Counted from the stretch's first letter, positions 1-10,318 are shown. The stretch is DNA of 26,195 bases from Saccoglossus kowalevskii (GCF_000003605.2 NW_003135368.1:1-26195), one strand, 5' to 3'. Program-made: numbers and translations. The notes: generated by a model from the sequence alone, not told the origin.

Positions 1-2196
1 CATGTGTGGGACGAACTGGGAATATTTGTTCTGTTATGCAAATTAGCAATAATGCTAAAGATATTGGCCAATCAGTTTATTTGTACCGAGCCGCCGTGGT
101 GTCTATCGAAATGAACAACTTTTGCTACATTTTAATTTTGTTGTTGTTGACCTGTCAATCACGCCTTTGATAATTACCGGGTTGTTGCCAACATTTTAAA
201 CAGATGAAGTAAATTTCAAAACAAACTGCCTGACCAATTGTAACGACTTATCAACATCGGACTGCAGTTCTTCGTGTAATCAAGGGGTGAAAGGGGTGTA
301 AGGTTATTTGTGACTAATAGATTTTGGCGATTCTGGAAATTCTTTCTTATTTGTAGCAATATCAACAGTTATCAACAAAATGTGCGTCTTCTGCTTCACG
401 GGATTGTAATGTCATTTTCAAATACTAGTAGTAGATTGTATTGTTACAAAGTAGTGCGCCATCTAGTGGTAATCGGTGTATTTGTGTAATCATTGTCTAA
501 CTTTGTTGGCGACTCAGAGGATGACTTTTTGCATTACCGGTATATTGACAATAACGAGTATGCCACACAAACGATTTGTGTTATAGATTGTACTAAAAGT
601 ATAACCGTAATGCGTCAGAGAAACTGTTCTATACACGTTTTTATTTATTGTTTTTATTTTTTGCTTTTTGAAGATTGCGTATTACTATTACGCTTCGAAA
701 ATGTGAACTTTGTATTCTCAGAATTTTTTATAGCGAGTGTGTCAATGCCTTATAAATAAGACACGCTGACACGTATCTTTACTAGGAACGTGTTCATATA
801 TTTTTATGTACACTACTTTTGACAAAATACTAATGCGGTCGAGTGTGTAATAAGCCTGGGACGAAGATTTCATTGTTCAAAGTAGGGAATATCTTCATTT
901 TTTGACACCCTGTTCAAATTAAAATAGCTTCATTACCCTTATTTGTATTGACATTTTCGTGTAATCACCACGACATAATGTTTGTGTAAACAAATTAAAC
1001 AAAATGTAACAAAGTCACCGAAAGTGCAAAACAATTTGGGTTTACAATTGTGTCAAAACGCGTACGGCTGCCAGTATTTAAAGATGTTTTAGATTTATTG
1101 TTTGTTTTGAAAACGATAGTTAGCGTGTGCGCTCCGAATTACCACTGCGTACGCGAAAATCCGGAACACATGCGCAATTTACATTTTAGTGGAAATTTAA
1201 TATACCTAAAACATATTTGTTATTTTACGATAAACAATACAATATTTAGTTTTTATCAAGTTGCGTTTTTCAGTAATTATATTTAAGAAGGAAATGTGTA
1301 TATCTTTTTAATATTCCATTAGTAGATTGTTGTTTATTCGACCGTGTGAGCCGTGTTATTTTGACTGTTGGCTATTTACACGATTGAACCGTATTTATGT
1401 TGTAGTGAGTGGAGTTTTAATTAAAATCTAGCCAAATTGACAATATGTTTATTGTTATGATTGTTATATGATAAAGTAACTTCGCAGCAAATGGTAGGAT
1501 CGTACATTTGATAGACTGTGATGATTGGATAATTAATTCTATGTGTGAAAAAGTCTATACTCCATATTAAGCGGTTGTCTCGAGAATGTTAAAACACAGT
1601 CCCCCTATGCCCGGTCTGGAAACGGTCATAGTATTAGGTGTGAATTCCCTGACAAAGGCGCGTTGCTGGTATGGGTAATCCATTGTCACGTGATCAGTAC
1701 ACAGCCGGTCATATCATTAACATATCATTAAAAATTGGTTGGCTGATTTGTTATTTATCACACCGCATTTTATTAATGTTAAATTGGGTGATTGTTATGG
1801 ATGCTCTTTTTGATCGTAAATGCAAATACATGTACTAGAGGTACTGTGGTTAAAAGAAGAAAACAATGTTTGTTTCGACTTCATATTATGTGCTACCATT
1901 TCACACAGGTTTGCCGAATACTTCTATCAGAACTATAAGTTAACGTCCCCAACTGAAAATAATGCATCGGATATACATGGTTATTTCACAGTTCATATTT
2001 TTGTAATATGAATATAATATTTAATAATACAATACAAGCTTGCATAATATGCATATACAGTGTTTACCGGTTCAGCCATATGAAATCCGTATACTGTATT
2101 ACTCATACTCTTATTGACACGCATGTTACAGTTCAAACATGGCGTGATGGATTTACATGTACACAGCCCCGAATCTTAGATACTCATTCATCAATC
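1..2196. other. Upstream non-coding DNA, no gene recognised
   Basis: Apart from the CTCF-type motif this stretch shows no coding signal. The open frames (up to 88 codons at 493-759) have low-complexity or cysteine/phenylalanine-rich translations with no family resemblance. CpG is fairly common. The base composition is AT-rich and there are no clear repeats or RNA genes. It is most simply intergenic DNA or a distal 5' region of Rab3. Confidence 0.6.
456..469 (-). promoter_or_regulatory. CTCF-type insulator motif
   Basis: The minus strand reads CCACTAGATGGCGC, which satisfies every position of the bilaterian CTCF core CCASYAGRKGGCRS. It lies about 6.5 kb upstream of the Rab3 start codon in sequence with no gene. 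I saw no second equally good match in the window. Sequence match only; occupancy is inferred. Confidence 0.5.
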
Positions 2197-2204
2197 TGAC
2201 GTCA
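2197..2204. promoter_or_regulatory. Full CRE octamer TGACGTCA (1 of 5)
   Basis: Perfect palindromic cAMP-response element for CREB/ATF bZIP dimers, in the sequence CTGACGTCATT. It is about 50 bp upstream of a TATATAAAT word at 2252-2260. First of five identical octamers upstream of Rab3. Confidence 0.4.
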
Positions 2205-2400
2205 TTATAAGCCTAAATCTGTCTCTGCACCCTCGGGTTATGCCAGGCTAGTATATAAATGAGGTGTGAATCAATGTAGTGAGAATTAAAGTACCTCTCA
2301 ATAATATCGTTCTCAGACAAGACACCATGGAATGATGGCTTTCGCTGTTTTTCAATATGATATACTTGTAGAGGTTACCAACCACGTCTTAAAGCGGGCT

Positions 2401-2506
2401 AGTCGTCACCTGCGCATGCGTCAGATGGCCATATTGTATCATTGTTTTAGCAAGTGTTGTAATTGTCGCTGGGGACCCAATTTCCGCGCATGCGCAGGTG
2501 ACGACT
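2401..2506. repeat. Perfect 20-bp inverted repeat with 66-bp spacer, NRF1-like cores
   Basis: The left arm 2401-2420 (AGTCGTCACCTGCGCATGCG) is exactly reverse-complementary to 2487-2506. The arms are GC-rich in an AT-rich setting and include TGCGCATGCG; the right arm extends to CGCGCATGCGCA, a match to the NRF1 consensus. A TA lies just outside the left arm's GTCGTC; the right side has TT, so a TA target duplication of a small Tc1-type MITE would need one mutation. It could be a short foldback element, a paired regulatory site, or a hairpin in RNA. Confidence 0.7.
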
Positions 2507-2752
2507 TCATATACATATTCTATTTTTAACTAGTCAAGATCAGGTTACATTCCCTATATAAGTGTGGCATCAGTTTATAGTATGATGTACCAAAAGGGCA
2601 TTGCGCCATAGCAACAGATGCTACGTTTTAAGTTTCGTATGTTAGCAGATATCAAGATCCGGCGAGTATATGTCGTATACGTGCATATGCTCATGTAATC
2701 TGGAATTATATCCCACGTATTTTCAGGCAATTCGTGAAAATGTACTCAAAAT

Positions 2753-3333
2753 GTTTGAGAAAGTTGGCTATAGATTGCACGACAATGTTTCTTTTTTTTA
2801 TATTTTCATGGTAACATAAACGTATTCTATTACAGTGTCGTGTTTTACAGTGCCGTTTTATTACATTCGATTAATTTTTGACACTGTTAAAACAAAAATA
2901 GAATTTATATCACTTTCTAAAACCCGGATTTGTACACCTTCAACTAAGTCACGATATCAACCTTTTGCTATGACGTCAGCATATGATTTGAGATATGGCT
3001 TAAGCCTACTCATAATTTTGAGAACGTTGGTTATAAAGCGCATGACAATTTCATTGGTTTATTGTGTAAAATCATGGAGCCATTGTTCCATGGCACAATG
3101 AATTAGCATTCTTTGTTTGTTACAGTGACGTTTTTAGTTTGTTTTTTTTAAACTCGTTATTTTTAGAACAATTTCATAGAACACCGTGACAACGTTGTAG
3201 AAAAATTGCATTTTTGACACTTTTAAAAACCCAGATTTTTGAAATAATTCAGAACAACAAACAATACTCCATCATTCACAATATATGATTCTTCCAATCT
3301 ATGTTACCGGCCTACAATTTGAGATATGGCATA
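2753..3333 (+). repeat. Diverged tandem pair of a dispersed repeat (copies about 2753-3002 and 3015-3333)
   Basis: Collinear blocks recur in the same order: TTGAGAAAGTTGGCTATA against TTGAGAACGTTGGTTATA, GCACGACAAT against GCATGACAAT, TTACAGTGCCGTTTT against TTACAGTGACGTTTT, TTGACACTGTTAAAA against TTGACACTTTTAAAA, and ATTTGAGATATGGC near each end. Spacing between matched blocks ranges from 263 to about 336 bp, so the copies differ by indels. Similarity is old and partial. No protein or terminal repeat is visible, so the class of element is unknown. Confidence 0.6.
2971..2978. promoter_or_regulatory. Full CRE octamer TGACGTCA (2 of 5)
   Basis: Perfect palindrome inside the first copy of the diverged repeat. 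The matching place in the second copy reads TTACCGGC, so the site is not a fixed part of that repeat. Confidence 0.35.
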
Positions 3334-4440
3334 ATATCTCTGCGATATGAGCCTACGGTTAAAGCCCGGGTTATAATATTATCCACTAATTGAAAAATCA
3401 TTAAATACAACCACAATTTTTTTCGAAAATTGTATTGGTGACTCCCAAACTCTTTTTCTAAATCAATTATATTGCCCGGGAGTACAATTTATTGTAAAAT
3501 AAAATAAATAAATTATGGGTACATGTTAAATGTAAATGAAAAAGTTTCCCGGCTTATTGGTTCGGACCAGTCCACGTGATCGTAATTGGGTACATTCAGA
3601 CCAGAGACTAAAATCGACTACTATTCTAATTAAAGTGCAAAATTTAAATTAGATGCCACTATATTATTAAAATGCCCTTGCAGCCATAATGTTAATTAGA
3701 GTGCCCAATGAATATTAAAGTACTCATTCAGCTATTGATTTCGAGAAACGTCCCCCGTTTTAATAAAATGGTTTCCTGATAAATAATTTGATAGGCTAAT
3801 AATATCGTTTGCCTGATAAAGCTACGATTGACACCGATTTACGTGAGTTTACTGCAGAAAATTAAGAATCATATTATAACGTTTATTAAAGGTATATTCT
3901 ATAAGCCTCACCCCTTTGTATCGTTTCGAGGTAACCTTAATGCATTTGTTTCTAGTATGTCAATCTTCTATTCGACTCTGGCAAACTACATACTTTACAT
4001 GGGGCCGGTAGTATTCTGAATTTAGAACATACTAGTATACTTAACATAAATTACTATTTGGGGCAGTTGTTTTTGCTGATTCAGTGTAATTCATTGACAA
4101 ATGGATACAAGTTTGGCGTATTTTTATTTATGAACAGGCTTCTACCCTAATAGGAATTGCTATGTGTCTTCGCGTTAGTTACAGACCACCGTTGTTTAAA
4201 ATTCTGTGTCTCGCAAATCACCGGCGTCCGCCGCTCAAATTTCGTTTCACGTGCTGCAAGGGACTGACACTAGACTGTACACGACGTGATACGACAAATA
4301 CGACGCTTGCAAGTTCGAAATATTTCACTGAGATGATGATTCATTTATTTTGTTTATGATGTTATTGTTTACTGCATTTTTACTGTATTTTAAAGCGTTT
4401 TTTTTATCAGTGATGACGTATGATTGTGCTTCTACCCGGC
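3334..4440. other. Upstream non-coding DNA, no gene recognised
   Basis: No coding exon can be supported; the longest frames are 63-65 codons without recognisable domains. The part 4190-4310 is noticeably CpG-rich (13 CpG in lines 4201-4320 by direct count), unlike the sequence on either side of it. No RNA gene or intact repeat seen. Confidence 0.55.
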
Positions 4441-4444
4441 ACAA

Positions 4445-4461
4445 TGTGTGTGTGTGTGTGT
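4445..4461. repeat. (TG)n microsatellite
   Basis: Uninterrupted run of eight TG dinucleotides, just upstream of a CRE octamer. Confidence 0.9.
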
Positions 4462-4467
4462 TATGTA

Positions 4468-4475
4468 TGACGTCA
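4468..4475. promoter_or_regulatory. Full CRE octamer TGACGTCA (3 of 5)
   Basis: Perfect palindrome seven bases after the TG microsatellite. A partial site TGACGTAT lies at 4414-4421. Confidence 0.4.
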
Positions 4476-4516
4476 TCGTGATCTATATCCGGCGTGACCT
4501 ATTATTTTGAAGCTAT

Positions 4517-4611
4517 ATATAAATAAATAGATAAATAAATAAATAAATAAATAAATAAATTAATAAGTTGACGACAATAACAGAATAATATATTTATTTT
4601 ATTTATTCATA
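4517..4611. repeat. (ATAA)n microsatellite with inverted (TTTA) stretch
   Basis: ATAAATAAATAG followed by about eight more ATAA units runs to 4565. After a 22-nt spacer, the complementary TATTTATTTTATTTATTC run (about 4590-4608) could pair with it as an AT-only hairpin. This is ordinary simple-sequence DNA. A poly-A-like tail of a decayed retroelement is possible, but no element body is seen. Confidence 0.85.
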
Positions 4612-4665
4612 AACGCCACATTGTTCAAGTTCACTGTCACGTAATGTAAACACAGAGTTTGAGCG

Positions 4666-4673
4666 TGACGTCA
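4666..4673. promoter_or_regulatory. Full CRE octamer TGACGTCA (4 of 5)
   Basis: Perfect palindrome in GAGCGTGACGTCATTC, within the CpG-rich upstream part. Confidence 0.4.
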
Positions 4674-4830
4674 TTCAGTAACCTAGTACTGAAGGACACG
4701 TCTTTCATTAAATGGAGTCACCCAGCTAGTACAACGACGTAACTTCCAGCAGCCGATATGGGAACAAACGTTCATTTCTGTGTATCAAAACTCAAGTTCA
4801 CGGCGGTCGAGCGGGTGTTTGTATTGTGTG

Positions 4831-4844
4831 TGATGGCGCCATCA
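4831..4844. promoter_or_regulatory. 14-bp perfect palindrome TGATGGCGCCATCA
   Basis: The palindrome places two overlapping GATGGCGCC/GGCGCCATC words back to back, close to YY1-type GATGGCGC cores. It lies in a locally CpG-rich patch (CGGCGGTCGAGCGGG at 4801-4815). It may be a protein-binding site; no further evidence. Confidence 0.4.
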
Positions 4845-5193
4845 GGAGGCAATGTAATTTTTACTTTTGTTTATTATTAGTGTGATATACAAAGACTGAT
4901 TTCGGGGCCTAAACACAAGTTGTAAACACAAAATTACCTTACAAAAAACACAGCGTATAGAAGTAGTCAATAAACATGAAGTAAAGAAAAATGTATATAT
5001 ATTAGAATGCATTTTCCGTTGAAGAATAGGTCGATTTTTTTTCTGATGAGTGACCGGATAGGATTGAATCAGAACTTGAAGAAACAAAAAAACAGAGAAA
5101 CAAAATATTAGACACAATACCCAGGACACAATGATGAAGAAAGTCAAACATGAACGCATGTTTTGTAAGTACTCATGAGGCTGGACGCTTCTG

Positions 5194-5212
5194 TGACGTC
5201 AACATGACGTAA
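5194..5212. promoter_or_regulatory. Full CRE octamer plus adjacent half-variant (5 of 5)
   Basis: TGACGTCA at 5194-5201 is followed three bases later by TGACGTAA at 5205-5212, a CRE/C-EBP hybrid word. Closely paired bZIP sites of this kind are typical of cAMP-responsive enhancers. This is the pair nearest to the Rab3 coding start, about 1.7 kb away. Confidence 0.45.
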
Positions 5213-5639
5213 TGAATGACACCAAACGTGGATGTCGTCGTTGAAATGAAGTTGACAACTGTGTTCATTGTACAGTCGCTTGTCATTTGTAGTACTTATT
5301 TATTTACATGTATTAACAAAAATAAAAACGCTACAAAAAGATGGTTTGCATTACGTAGAAAGCTAACATATCATTTTGAGGTAATAGTAATATTCATACA
5401 ACAGTACTAAATAGATCTAAGTATGCGACAACTCTACGCAGAAATCGAGACGGGAGGTAAATGACCCCTGAATTTATCACATTTGGAATTTGACCTCACT
5501 CTATATTTCACTCGATACGACAATTGTGGCGGCTAATTTCAAAATCTTGTTTCTCTGTTTTTTGTATTGTCTATTTACCATATCCCACAATACAATGACC
5601 GCGTGACAACTGATTTGTTTTTCATGAATTTGACTATTT

Positions 5640-5830
5640 CCGACGTCATAGCACGAGCGCCCCCGGGTAACATTTCTCTCGTCACATCCGGGTTCGTGTC
5701 ATTTTCATATGCATATTAGCACCAGTGATCCAGTGAAAGGTAGGATACGTCTCTCCATTCTGTCTGTTTTGTTTTGGTTCAGCCCATAGAATTTAAGGAC
5801 TAAAGTGTCATATTAATAAGGTAAATATTG
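5640..5830 (+). promoter_or_regulatory. Candidate Rab3 promoter / non-coding first exon region
   Basis: A CpG-bearing stretch with CGACGTCATAG (5641-5651), AGCGCCCCCGGG, then a palindromic POU-type ATATGCATAT (5707-5716). It is followed by two donor-like junctions, GAAAG|GTAGGA at 5739/5740 and ATAAG|GTAAAT at 5820/5821. A third donor-like word, CAG|GTAATT, occurs at 6273/6274. Because an acceptor appears to sit at 6938, one of these could close a 5' UTR exon. This is a reasoned guess without transcript support. Confidence 0.3.
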
Positions 5831-6863
5831 GACTATCACGTAAACGTTTTAGCTTTCTCTCTCGCGACGAATCAACGGAGAAACCATCCCGATTTTCCAC
5901 AGGACTCAGGTGTACGTAAGCAAAGATGGCCTCCCAGCATAACATATGGCTATGTGTAGTGCACTGATGACATGATTGTGATGAAACGTCATATTTTATT
6001 GTTTTGGTAAATTGCCGATCCTCGAACCCCTAAATACGAGTTTAGGTAGATTGATAACAAAAGTCATCTTTGAATGTGTTTATATATCCATGGTTGATTT
6101 CCCATCTACCGTAATCATTTCGATGACAAAATCCGGTGAAAACCGGCATTCCCCCTTTCGGTCTCACTTATGTTGAATATGTCATTATAATATTTTAATC
6201 TGTTTAATATCGATTTGCCGTAGCTTTTTTGCGCCAACGTCTTATTGAAATGAGACACGAAGGGGTGGTTCAGGTAATTCTCGCTCGATTTCACCGATTT
6301 TGTCGTTGTTTCGTGCTCCTGTGCCCTTCGTTCGTGTTTGGTGATATTAATTTTTTTATGCTATGTCATAATTCTGACATTTTCTTTGTGTGTTTGAGTT
6401 CTTCGCTTATTTCTACGTGCCCCGATTACCGAGTGGGCCGTAATATCCAATTGTCTGATTTCGTCATCACTACGTCAGCGCCAAGGTTATCACTGACAAT
6501 TTCCTATTTTGGATGTTTTTTTGGTGAAAAACATATATTAATTTTCAAGTCAAAAGGTGTTAGACTTGCTTTAAGTGAAATTGTAAAATTTGAAACATTC
6601 CCTGTTGTAGCTTTCTTACAGGAATCTTATAGGTATTACGATTTGTGCTAGATTTTTATCCTCTTGTTTTGCTGTTTAGTTCTACTCCTCTGTCGTATTA
6701 ATTTAAGTGTTAAATTGCACAGTGTGTTTTAGATTAATTTATTATTTTTAAAGCTGCCAATTAACCAAATGCTGTTTAAATGAGAAAAAAAACACGTTAT
6801 TTTTAACCAGGGGGCCCTCTTAATGTCAAAAGGGGCACCGTTTCCTTTACCATACCGAATCTA
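5831..6863. other. Sequence between candidate promoter and Rab3 exon 1, no gene
   Basis: The only long open stretch, 6229-6651, begins with TTG. Its 140-codon translation is rich in C, F and S with no recognisable domain and no resemblance to Rab3. A YY1-like CAAAGATGGCC is at 5921-5931. If the acceptor at 6938 is real, most of this stretch would be the 3' part of a 5' UTR intron. Confidence 0.5.
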
Positions 6864-6938
6864 GTTTAAATACTAAATCACATTTTTTCGTCTCTCTGTT
6901 TGCTCTCTTCATTATACTCCTGTCTTTGGATCTAAAAG
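6864..6938 (+). promoter_or_regulatory. Probable 3' splice site immediately before the Rab3 start codon
   Basis: From the AG at 6862-6863 to the AG at 6937-6938 there is no other AG. The stretch 6887-6929 is strongly pyrimidine-rich (TCTCTCTGTTTGCTCTCTTC and following). A TACTAAAT word at about 6871-6878 resembles a branch site. This is the usual picture of an AG-exclusion zone in front of an acceptor. The predicted exon would begin at or just before the ATG, so the 5' UTR lies in one or more upstream exons. The AAAAG context is a weaker acceptor than CAG or TAG, so an unspliced 5' UTR is still possible. Confidence 0.6.
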
Positions 6939-7163
6939 ATGGCGTCAGCGGCGGACAATAAATGGCAGAAAGATGCCGCAGATCAGAACTTTGACTACAT
7001 GTTCAAATTGCTTATTATTGGAAACAGTAGTGTGGGGAAGACGTCGTTTTTATTCCGTTACGCAGATGACTCCTTCACGTCGGCTTTTGTGAGCACAGTG
7101 GGAATAGATTTTAAAGTGAAGACAGTTTTCAGAAACGACAAAAGAGTAAAACTTCAAATATGG
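6939..7163 (+). CDS. Rab3: Rab3 GTPase, coding exon 1 (residues 1-75)
   Basis: This exon encodes the N-terminal third of Rab3, the small GTPase that docks and primes secretory and synaptic vesicles. The reading starts at an ATG followed by the typical Rab3 leader with [13 protein letters not shown] at residues 11-23. The P-loop GNSSVGKTS is at residues 28-36; T35 corresponds to the Mg-binding T36 of mammalian Rab3A. Switch I/effector segment [11 protein letters not shown] is at residues 52-62, with the invariant threonine at T53. The exon ends after LQIW (residue 75) at a strong donor, TGG|GTGAGT, in phase 0. This ATG is chosen because it gives the family's usual leader length, sits in a GATGG context and directly follows a strong 3' splice-like tract. 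The leader is nearer to invertebrate Rab3 than to vertebrate RAB3A. Family identity is very secure. Distinction from Rab26, Rab27 and Rab37 rests on the near-identical leader and switch I flanks. Confidence 0.98.
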
Positions 7164-7244
7164 GTGAGTAGATTTTGGGTTTTCTTTCCTATGTTAATTT
7201 TTCACATTTTTATGAATGTTGGTTTAATGTTAATTCTTGACTGA

Positions 7245-10200
7245 CTCTGACATAGCAACGATGGACATTGTGTTTCTTTATAATGGATTCCTTTTAAGTT
7301 TCTATTTTCATTCACTAGCGTATTATATATTAATCTTTCTATTGGGTGTTATTTTGTTGCTGATTCTGACCTTGAAACAATTTTATTCCATTGGTTGATT
7401 TTTTTAAAATCACTTTAGGGTTTTTTCATATTCATACTCGCTGTTAATCAGAAGTGACATTGATAAAGTTAGTAGTTTATACAACGTCATATGCATATGA
7501 AATGAACGATAATGATTGAATCATAATTCTCAACACGATAGCTTCATTAAGATCGTCCTTGATGATTCAAGCTAAATGGAAGCAGTTGCCATAGCAATAA
7601 GAAAGGCATGATAATGAAAATTGTAAACTAAAAGAATCTGTCATTCTTTGCTTGTATTTCCAATCTACAATAAATATTAGTACGAGTACAATTGACTTAC
7701 GTCAGTCGTCAAAATGCTGATCTTGCTTGCAGCAGTCTGAATGGGAGAATGATAGCAGTTTTTGCATCAATATCATTTGATTTCTAAGCAAAAAAAGAAG
7801 AGTTAATTAAATTTGACTCCTGTCAATTTCATTTTTAATTAATGAGAAATGAAAATTGGTTCAAACTGCTTTTGGTGAAATTATAATTTTTAATTTGGTC
7901 TTATTTCATATTATTTTCAGAATGTCATTTGAGCTGTATTATTAATAAAAGGAAGCTATAATTTGAATTTTGTTGAAATTGTTTGATATTTAAATGATAT
8001 TGACCAGTAATTAGTCTGTTCATCTAGATCCTTTCAATTAATTATTTAAAATAATTTCAATTGCTCTATATATCTTGGTTTCATTCTACATGGCCATTTA
8101 AATTAGTGTCGTTCATTTAATTAGGAATTATGTGTTAACAACTAGATTGTGTTGATTGACAGATGGTGTCAACTTCTCTCTGGAGTCTTGTGATTTATTT
8201 GTTTGTCTGAAGTGACTGCAAAATACCATCATGTTTTATTTCGATGCTGGTTCTTCATTTCATTGCCGTATCCCACTTGTATATGTGAATGTATCGTTCA
8301 TTTCACTCAACTAGTAACATTGATTCATAGTATTATTTATTAACCCAAACTCCTTTGTCAGTGTAAATGATTTTAGTTTCTATAAAACTATTTTAATAAT
8401 CAAGAAACTAGATAGTTATTGTGAAATAACAATGAACCACAGTGAAAACACCCCTGGCTTTATACCGTAAGAATCATGGTCAACTCTTGTCTTTTTCTAC
8501 TCAAAATAAGCTAATCTGCACTCAAATTCTTTGCATACTTGACTGATAAAGAAAAGCCTGTTTTTGGTTTATATAGATAAACAATTTAAGAAATAAAGAC
8601 AATGACAAGCAATGAGATTTTTAGCACTAGACTTTTGTGTCATCAAAAAATGCTCAGTAAATATTTAAGACAAGCCCTAAATGAATCTACATACGTATGT
8701 ACATGTACGTCACTGTTGTATGCAAATTACATCAATTCTAGCAAAGTCTAATACATTCTTAGTTTGTGCAAGAAGGTCTCTAGTGCTAGTGTCAAATAAT
8801 GGCTATGTTTATTTGAGTTCGGTAGTCGGGGGGAAAAATCAGATATGTTCAGCTGGGTGTGTGATCACTTTAGGAAATTTTACATTGCTTGCTTTAAGGC
8901 ATGTTTTATTTATGTCACTTCAAAATCAGCCTGACTGACTTAGTGTTAATCTAAACCAATCTGGGTGTTCCCTACATCAAACTAAGCATGAGCAAATATT
9001 CTGAATATTTTAATTTACATACCACCTACACACTACTTGTCACTTTAATCATTTAGCTACCATGACAACAGTGATAGATGCACAGTTTACACAGTACTGT
9101 AAATCATTTAGTTTTTGTTGCTAGGAATTTTCCCGATTTTATGACACTCTGATGGAGACAAAATTTTGACACTCAGGGTGTTGTCTGACCCAAAAGAAAT
9201 TTTCGTAGTGACAAAATATTTCTTTTAAAATTTAAGCGAATTGAATTATTTAGTCTGCATTGTGATGCTTTCTGAATAAATTCAGATGTTGTTTTTGTAT
9301 TTGTTGTATCTTCTGTCTTTGTTTTATGTGGAAAAAAAACAAGTGCAAGCGTGTACAGTACATTTAATTTTGTTACAGAAACCATATTTAATATTTGGGC
9401 TGGGTGGCCATTTTCATATCATAATTGCTTCATAGCAGTAATGTAATCAGATATCCCCTGCGTCATCAATGCTCTTTGGAACACAAGCACCATCAAAGTT
9501 GCTTTCATTAATGTGGCTCACTCCTCCTCAGAACCAATCATTCATGAGTCTGATGCTGCAATCACCAAGTTGCCAGTGGTTAGTAACATTACAAATGCTC
9601 ATATAGTAAAAATTAAAGCTAAAACTCCCCATTATTCGTGCATTCACTAGTTGCTGTCTTCGAGCGATACGTATAAACAGTGATTTTTGTAGAGCAGAAT
9701 CTCTCCTTGCAAAAATTGATTATTACAGTAATTGCTGGAACTGACATTTATACTCCTTGAAGCAATGTTTTACACGATGAGGTGAAGCAACTGGTTGCCA
9801 TGATTACTGATAAGGCAATGTTTGCATGAAATGAGTGTTCACTGTAATATGAAAGGGGAGGGGGCATATGTATTGCGGGTGGATGAGTTTGGATATGTAC
9901 AGAAACCACCTGTTAATCTGTAGAAAATCTATACAAAACATCATGGAATGTACATGTGTAAGTGTTCCAAAATTCATAATATAGATTTGAGAGGCACATA
10001 AAATTATATTTAATAATTGATCTATTGTTCATACTTATTTCTATTGTTATTGTATTGTTTGTCTAAAGTATATTATTTCAAAAAAATCAATTTCCTTGGT
10101 AGGTATATTGCATTTTCAATATCAGTGTCAAATAACAATTTGATTTCACTGTCGTTTGTTTTACGGCTAGTAAATTGATGTTCCTTGTTTGATTACTTTT

Positions 10201-10318
10201 ATGACTCTATTTGAATTTTACTACTGCCACATATTGATGCGTAACCCAAACTTGTTGTTTGGTTTTTTCTTTCACTATGGCTTGTGCTCATCTTTTTGTA
10301 CTCTAATGCTCTCGCCTT
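7245..10318. other. Intron 1, 5' part: plain AT-rich sequence
   Basis: CpG-poor: only 5 CpG in 8041-8520 by direct count. There are no repeats above short palindromes, the clearest being ACATACGTATGT at 8689-8700 followed by GTACATGTAC at 8699-8708. An X-box-like GTTGCCATAGCAAT is at 7585-7598. Frames such as 8681-8938 have no protein-family resemblance. Confidence 0.6.

Noticed and set aside
2251-2562. TATA-like words TATATAAAT (2252-2260) and TATATAAG (2555-2562)
   Set aside because: No initiator at the proper distance and no transcript evidence; such words are frequent in AT-rich DNA.
4517-4611. Retroelement tail
   Set aside because: Only simple ATAA repeats are visible; no element body, ORF or target duplication could be identified.
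4842-5159. 105-codon minus-strand frame with a hydrophobic start
   Set aside because: The apparent signal/membrane segment comes from AT-rich sequence; the remainder is low complexity and no promoter or splice context supports it.
6017-6030. tRNA B-box-like word GGGGTTCGAGGATC on the minus strand
   Set aside because: The B box is imperfect and no A box, acceptor stem or anticodon arm can be fitted around it.
6229-6651. 140-codon frame just upstream of Rab3
   Set aside because: Starts at TTG, has cysteine/phenylalanine-rich composition, matches no known domain and lies before the inferred acceptor of the ATG exon.
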